The notes beneath the pieces are model-generated. The model had not been told where the DNA came from. It did not search any database and worked only from the letters and a program-made list of their open reading frames with translations. From assembly GCF_900187455.1 (NCBI RefSeq), contig NZ_FYDX01000014.1:145474-209473 (forward strand): a stretch of 64,000 bases of DNA, written 5' to 3'. Below are positions 59,674 to 64,000 of this stretch, piece after piece. The first letter of the stretch is position 1, and each line of letters opens with the position of its first letter. Source of the stretch: Pseudomonas sp. Irchel 3E13 (GTDB lineage: Bacteria > Pseudomonadota > Gammaproteobacteria > Pseudomonadales > Pseudomonadaceae). The translations under genes were made by a program, and so were the position numbers.

Positions 59674-60021
59674 ATGCGGCGCTACTGGTTGTGTTTTCTG
59701 TTGTTACTGGCGGGTTGCGAATCAACCCATCAGCAATTGATCAATCAGGGTTATCCAGCGCCCTACGCCGATGGTTTCCAGGATGGCTGCAGCAGCGGCC
59801 GACAGGCTGCCGGCGTGATGACCGGGGATTTTCGCAAGGACGTCCCGCGCTACCTGCACAACCACCAGTATGAATCCGGCTGGGACGACGGTTTCCGTCA
59901 ATGCCAGGCGATGCAACAGAACCAGGAGCAACAGAACTACTACAACCGCCACTGGGACGAGCGCGAAGAACAATGGCAACACGAAAAGGACCGCGATGCC
60001 GCGCGCGCCTATCGACGCTGA
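59674..60021 (+). CDS. Small lipoprotein
   Basis: 115 aa: lipobox LLLLAGC after a short signal peptide, then YADGFQDGCSSGRQAAG and YESGWDDGFRQCQAM, two similar Cys-containing motifs, and a Gln/Arg-rich tail. Start at 59674 after GGAGAG. Function unknown. Confidence 0.8.
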   Translation: MRRYWLCFLLLLAGCESTHQQLINQGYPAPYADGFQDGCSSGRQAAGVMTGDFRKDVPRYLHNHQYESGWDDGFRQCQAMQQNQEQQNYYNRHWDEREEQWQHEKDRDAARAYRR

Positions 60022-60091
60022 AAGGTCGCCTGTGGATAACCATTGAAACCACGGGCCTGTCAGCATGGTCTTCTGGCAAAGGAGACCGTTC

Positions 60092-60595
60092 ATGAGCCGT
60101 GCATTCGTCAACGAAGACCAGGCCGCCGCTCAGGCCAGCCAACCGGTGGAGCGCAAGGTCAGCGACCAGCCCAACTACGTCACCGCCCAAGGCCTGGCGC
60201 ACCTGCAACAGCGAGTGGCGCAACTCAATCGCCTACGCAGCGAACTGCTCGCCCAGGGTGAGCAGGCGGACAAGCAGCGCCTCGCCGATATCGAGCGCGA
60301 CCTGCGCTACTTCAACGCCAGGCAGCAAAGCGCCCAGGTGGTGCCACCGGCGTTATCACGCGAGAAGGTTCAGATCGGCAGCCGGGTGACCTACCTCGAC
60401 GAGCAGGACCGGGAGCACAGGGTGCAATTGGTAGGAGAAGATCAGGCCGACATCGCTGCCGGCCTGATCAACTGGGGTTCCCCGCTGGGCCGGGCGCTGC
60501 TGGGGGCAGGCCCGGGTGACGAGGTTGTATGGCGACGACCCGTGGGTGATCAGTTGATCGAGGTCATCGCCATCGAGCCGGAGCCCGATGCTTAG
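60092..60595 (+). CDS. Gre-family transcription factor with shortened coiled coil
   Basis: 167 aa: the C-terminal Gre FKBP-like domain is clear (KVQIGSRVTYLDEQDREHRV; ISWGSPLGRAL-like INWGSPLGRALLGAGPGDEV). The N-terminal coiled coil (GLAHLQQRVAQLNRLR, ADKQRLADIERDLRYF) is shorter than in GreA/GreB and lacks the acidic GDLKEN tip that holds the catalytic Mg ion. It probably binds the RNA polymerase secondary channel without transcript cleavage, like Rnk. ATG after AAGGAG. Its stop overlaps the gdhA stop by 4 bases. Confidence 0.8.
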   Translation: MSRAFVNEDQAAAQASQPVERKVSDQPNYVTAQGLAHLQQRVAQLNRLRSELLAQGEQADKQRLADIERDLRYFNARQQSAQVVPPALSREKVQIGSRVTYLDEQDREHRVQLVGEDQADIAAGLINWGSPLGRALLGAGPGDEVVWRRPVGDQLIEVIAIEPEPDA

Positions 60596-61929
60596 ACCAC
60601 GCCTTGAGCCAGCATGGCGTCGGCGACTTTCACGAAGCCGGCGATGTTGGCGCCTTTGACATAGTTGATGCGGCCGTTCTCTTCACCGTAGTGAACGCAG
60701 GCGTGGTGGATCGACTGCATGATGTTGTGCAGCTTGCTGTCCACTTCACCGGCGGTCCACAGCAGGCGCATGGCGTTCTGCGACATTTCCAGGCCGCTGA
60801 CCGCGACGCCGCCGGCGTTGGAGGCCTTGCCCGGCGCGAAGAGGGTGCCTTTTTCGATGAACAGGTCCACCGCTTCCAGCGTGGTCGGCATGTTCGCGCC
60901 TTCGGCCACACAGATGCAGCCGTTGGCCAGCAGGGCGCGGGCGTCTTCCAGGTCCAGTTCGTTCTGGGTCGCGCAGGGTAGCGCGATGTCGCACGGCAGG
61001 TTCCATGGGCGTTGGCCGGCGCGGAACTCCAGACCGTACTGGGTAGCCAGTTCGCTCAGGCGGCCGCGCTTGACGTTTTTCAGCTCCATCAGCGCGTCCC
61101 ACTGTTCATCGGTCAGGCCGGATTCTGCGAACAGGGTGCCTTCGGAGTCCGACAGCGAGATCACTTTGCCGCCCAGGTCCATGACCTTGCGCGCGGCGTA
61201 CTGGGCGACGTTGCCCGAGCCGGAGATGGCTACGCGACGACCATCGATGCGCTTGTCTTCACGCTTGAGCATTTCTTCGGCGAAGTACACGCAGCCGTAG
61301 CCGGTGGCTTCCGGGCGAATCAGGCTGCCACCGTAGTTCATGCCCTTGCCGGTCAGCACCGAGGTGAACTGGTTGGCCAGGCGCTTGTACTGGCCGAACA
61401 TGAAGCCGATTTCCCGCGCGCCCACACCGATATCGCCGGCAGGAACGTCGAGGTCGGCACCGATGTGGCGGTACAGCTCGCTCATGAACGCCTGGCAGAA
61501 GCGCATGACTTCCGCGTCGCTCTTGCCCTTCGGATCGAAGTCCGAGCCGCCCTTGCCGCCGCCCATTGGCAGCGAGGTCAGGGAGTTCTTGAACACTTGT
61601 TCGAAGGCGAGGAATTTCAGAACGCCGATGTTCACCGACGGGTGGAAGCGCAGGCCGCCCTTGTACGGGCCGATGGCGCTGCTCATCTGGATGCGGTAGC
61701 CGCGGTTGACCTGGACCTTGCCGTGGTCATCGACCCAGGAAACGCGGAACAGAATGGCGCGCTCAGGCTCGACCATGCGTTCGAGGATGCCGGCTTCGAG
61801 GTAACGCGGGTTGGCTTCGAGGAAAGGCCAGAGGCTACGCAGGACTTCTTCCACTGCCTGGTGGAATTCGGGTTGGGCGGGATCGCGTTGTTTCAGACGT
61901 GCGAGGAAGTGGTCGACAGATTCGATCAT
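60592..61929 (-). CDS. gdhA: NADP-dependent glutamate dehydrogenase
   Basis: Reductive amination of 2-oxoglutarate (445 aa, the hexameric class length). Motifs: KGGLRFHPSVN, PMGGGKGGSDFDPKG (catalytic Lys), DVPAGDIGVGAREIGF and SGSGNVAQYAARK (dinucleotide fold). Start ATG before IESVDHF; a longer frame upstream reads through the REPIN and is not credible. Confidence 0.95.
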   Translation of the reverse strand: MIESVDHFLARLKQRDPAQPEFHQAVEEVLRSLWPFLEANPRYLEAGILERMVEPERAILFRVSWVDDHGKVQVNRGYRIQMSSAIGPYKGGLRFHPSVNIGVLKFLAFEQVFKNSLTSLPMGGGKGGSDFDPKGKSDAEVMRFCQAFMSELYRHIGADLDVPAGDIGVGAREIGFMFGQYKRLANQFTSVLTGKGMNYGGSLIRPEATGYGCVYFAEEMLKREDKRIDGRRVAISGSGNVAQYAARKVMDLGGKVISLSDSEGTLFAESGLTDEQWDALMELKNVKRGRLSELATQYGLEFRAGQRPWNLPCDIALPCATQNELDLEDARALLANGCICVAEGANMPTTLEAVDLFIEKGTLFAPGKASNAGGVAVSGLEMSQNAMRLLWTAGEVDSKLHNIMQSIHHACVHYGEENGRINYVKGANIAGFVKVADAMLAQGVV

Positions 61930-62082
61930 GAGTAGACATCTCACCGAGGGAGTTGGACTTTTTGGTTTTTTCGGGACTTTACCAAGAAGCAATCGCACTG
62001 GAACAGGGCGAAATGTCGTTTTTATGAAATTTTTTGGTGCATTTCTATAAATGTATACACAAGCATGTGTTTTTTTAGGGCC

Positions 62083-62156
62083 ATCGCGAGCAAGCTCGCT
62101 CCTACAGGGGGCCACGTAAAACCACAGCTTTCTGTAGGAGCGAGCTTGCTCGCGAT
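62083..62156. repeat. REPIN, GCGAGCAAGCTCGC type
   Basis: Two exact inverted 25-base halves (62083-62107 and 62132-62156) around a 24-base loop, identical to those at 52120-52180. Located between gdhA and ettA. Confidence 0.92.
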
Positions 62157-62176
62157 GACCTCCAGACAGGCACAAA

Positions 62177-62199
62177 AATGGGGCCATGAAGGCCCCATT
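62177..62199 (-). terminator. Terminator after ettA
   Basis: AATGGGGCC-ATGAA-GGCCCCATT with a TTTTTG run on the minus strand, just downstream of the ettA stop. Confidence 0.88.
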
Positions 62200-62219
62200 C
62201 CTGTGCATCAATTACCGAC

Positions 62220-63914
62220 TTACTGAGCCAGCTTCTTGTGCCGTACGCGGTGCGGTTGTGCCGCAGCTTCGCCAAGACGCTTCTTGCGGTCGGCTTCGTA
62301 CTCGGTGTAGTTGCCTTCGAAGAACACGGCTTGCGAGTCGTCTTCGTACGCCAGGATGTGAGTCGCGACGCGGTCCAGGAACCAGCGATCGTGAGAGATC
62401 ACAATGGCGGCGCCCGGGAAGTCCAGCAGGGCTTCCTCCAGCGAACGCAGGGTTTCAACGTCCAGGTCGTTGGACGGTTCGTCAAGCAGCAGGACGTTGG
62501 CGCCCTCTTTCAGGGTCAGCGCCAGGTGCAGACGGCCACGCTCACCACCGGAGAGGTCCTTGACGAACTTCTGCTGGTCGCCGCCCTTGAAGTTGAAGCG
62601 GCCAACATAAGTGCGCGACGGGATCTCGTAGTTGCCGATGCGAATCTGGTCGGAACCGTCGGAGATCTGCTGGAACACGGTCTTGTTACCGTCCAGGTCG
62701 TCACGGCTCTGGTCAACGCAGGCCAGTTGCACGGTTTCACCGATCGAGATGCTGCCCGAATCCGGTTGTTCCTTGCCCATCAGCATGCGGAACAGGGTCG
62801 ATTTACCCGCACCGTTACCACCGATTACGCCGACGATCGCGCCTTTTGGCATGACGAACGACAGGTTGTCGATCAGCACGCGGTCGCCATAGCCTTTGCT
62901 GACGTTCTTGAACTCGATGACGTTGTCGCCCAGGCGAGGACCGGCCGGGATGTAGATCTCGTTGGTCTCGCTGCGCTTCTGGAATTCCTGCGATTGCATT
63001 TCTTCGAAGCGTTGCAGACGGGCCTTGGACTTGGACTGGCGGGCCTTGGCGCCTTTGCGCACCCACTCCAGTTCTTCCTTCATGGCCTTTTCATGAGCCG
63101 ATTGCTGCTTCGACTCCTGGGCCAGACGGTCGGACTTGGCTTCCAGCCAGCCAGAGTAGTTGCCCTCGTAAGGGATACCGGCGCCGCGGTCGAGTTCGAG
63201 GATCCAGCCAGCGACGTTGTCCAGGAAGTAACGGTCGTGGGTAATCGCGACTACAGTGCCCGGGAAGTCGTGGAGGAAGTGTTCCAGCCAGGCGACGGAG
63301 TCGGCGTCCAGGTGGTTGGTAGGTTCGTCGAGAAGCAGCATGTCCGGCGCGGACAGCAGCAGGCGGCACAGGGCGACGCGGCGTTTTTCACCACCGGAAA
63401 GGTGCTCGACCTTGGCGTCCCAGGCCGGCAGGCGCAGCGCGTCGGCGGCGACTTCCAGTTGGCGCTCCAGGTTGTGACCGTCGCTGGCCTGCAGGATGGC
63501 TTCCAGCTTGGCCTGTTCGGCAGCCAGCTTGTCGAAGTCGGCATCCGGTTCGGCGTAGGCAGCGTAGACCTCGTCCAGGCGGGCCTGGGCGTCCTTGATC
63601 ACGCTGACCGCTTCTTCGACCACTTCACGTACGGTCTTGGCCGGATCCAGTTGCGGCTCCTGCGGCAGGTAACCGACGTTCAGTTCCGGCATCGGACGGG
63701 CTTCGCCGTCGAACTCGGTGTCGACGCCAGCCATGATTTTCAGCAGGGTGGATTTACCCGAACCGTTCAGGCCGAGCACGCCGATCTTGGCGCCGGGGAA
63801 GAACGACAGGGAGATGTTCTTGAGGATTTCACGCTTGGGCGGAACAACTTTGCTCAGCCGGTGCATGGTGTAAACGTAAGAGCCTGTTTTGCCTGCCTTG
63901 TCACTTTTGGACAC
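62220..63914 (-). CDS. ettA: Energy-dependent translational throttle protein EttA
   Basis: A 564-aa cytoplasmic ABC-F ATPase that regulates the first elongation step by binding the ribosomal E site. Two ATPase domains: GLNGSGKST / LSGGEKRRVAL / LLLDEPTNHLD, and GGNGAGKST / LSGGERGRLHL / LLLDEPSNDLD, with the linker arm between. Starts with GTG after AAAGGAG. The remaining 86 bases of the window are its upstream region, with no gene visible. Confidence 0.95.
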   Translation of the reverse strand: MSKSDKAGKTGSYVYTMHRLSKVVPPKREILKNISLSFFPGAKIGVLGLNGSGKSTLLKIMAGVDTEFDGEARPMPELNVGYLPQEPQLDPAKTVREVVEEAVSVIKDAQARLDEVYAAYAEPDADFDKLAAEQAKLEAILQASDGHNLERQLEVAADALRLPAWDAKVEHLSGGEKRRVALCRLLLSAPDMLLLDEPTNHLDADSVAWLEHFLHDFPGTVVAITHDRYFLDNVAGWILELDRGAGIPYEGNYSGWLEAKSDRLAQESKQQSAHEKAMKEELEWVRKGAKARQSKSKARLQRFEEMQSQEFQKRSETNEIYIPAGPRLGDNVIEFKNVSKGYGDRVLIDNLSFVMPKGAIVGVIGGNGAGKSTLFRMLMGKEQPDSGSISIGETVQLACVDQSRDDLDGNKTVFQQISDGSDQIRIGNYEIPSRTYVGRFNFKGGDQQKFVKDLSGGERGRLHLALTLKEGANVLLLDEPSNDLDVETLRSLEEALLDFPGAAIVISHDRWFLDRVATHILAYEDDSQAVFFEGNYTEYEADRKKRLGEAAAQPHRVRHKKLAQ

Positions 63915-64000
63915 GGTTTGATTCTCCTTTAATCCTGTATTTTCAATGCTTTGAGGGTCGAGACAGGCGGTTAACCCCGGGAAGCAAAACGTTAGGTTTT

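Noticed and set aside
1..64000. CRISPR array or insertion sequences
   Set aside because: No spaced direct repeats and no transposase frame were seen; the only repeats are REP elements and hairpins.

Overview
The window looks like a chromosomal segment of a fluorescent Pseudomonas (P. fluorescens-type). The evidence is uniformly high GC with strong GC3, REP/REPIN repeats with the core GCGAGCAAGCTCGC, ferric-siderophore signalling genes, and a long run (rpmA-rplU-ispB-PhnA-like-PA4570-like-fklB-DUF6482-UPF0114-Lon-like-DUF3015-DUF4105) whose order matches, from memory, the PA4567-PA4580 neighbourhood of P. aeruginosa. Names rest on reading translated sequence; no database search was run.

Layout. 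1-5.3 kb: the 3' part of an ABC exporter, then two regulator/target pairs with visible operators: xenA with an ArsR-type repressor, and an MFS pump with a TetR repressor. 5.6-9.1 kb: a catabolic cassette of a Rieske oxygenase, a rubredoxin-rubredoxin reductase fusion and a NodD/NahR-like LysR regulator. 9.1-13.3 kb: a second MFS pump, a PAS-PAS-GGDEF cyclase and a fosmidomycin-resistance-like MFS protein. 13.4-17.4 kb: an ECF sigma/FecR/TonB-receptor signalling unit. 17.5-22.2 kb: tRNA-Met, a perfect 50-bp hairpin, metE, a divergent MTHFR-like protein with a Cys-rich C-terminal domain, and a HipA remnant. 22.3-29.0 kb: a pfeRSA-like catecholate siderophore locus with PepSY, DUF3325 and DUF3649 helper genes.

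29.2-31.4 kb is the clearest accessory island. It holds two small PAAR-type genes (the first frameshifted), a probable glycine-zipper membrane-active type VI effector starting with GTG, and two small double-membrane-span proteins that are likely immunity proteins. The effector and immunity genes are much more AT-rich than the rest of the window. 31.5-35.5 kb is a second sigma/FecR/TonB-receptor unit, so three iron-responsive uptake systems flank the island.

35.6-64 kb is mostly core genome: a LysE exporter with a LysR regulator, M15 peptidase, carbonic anhydrase, rimI with the cryptic psi subunit gene, the MksFEB condensin, creA, proB, obgE, the L27/L21 genes, ispB, fklB, a Lon-like protease, a Gre-family factor with a shortened coiled coil, gdhA and ettA.

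The most notable candidates are the PAAR/effector/immunity island, the rubredoxin-fed Rieske oxygenase cassette, the MTHFR-Cys-rich fusion next to metE, and the Gre-like protein that lacks the catalytic acidic tip motif.
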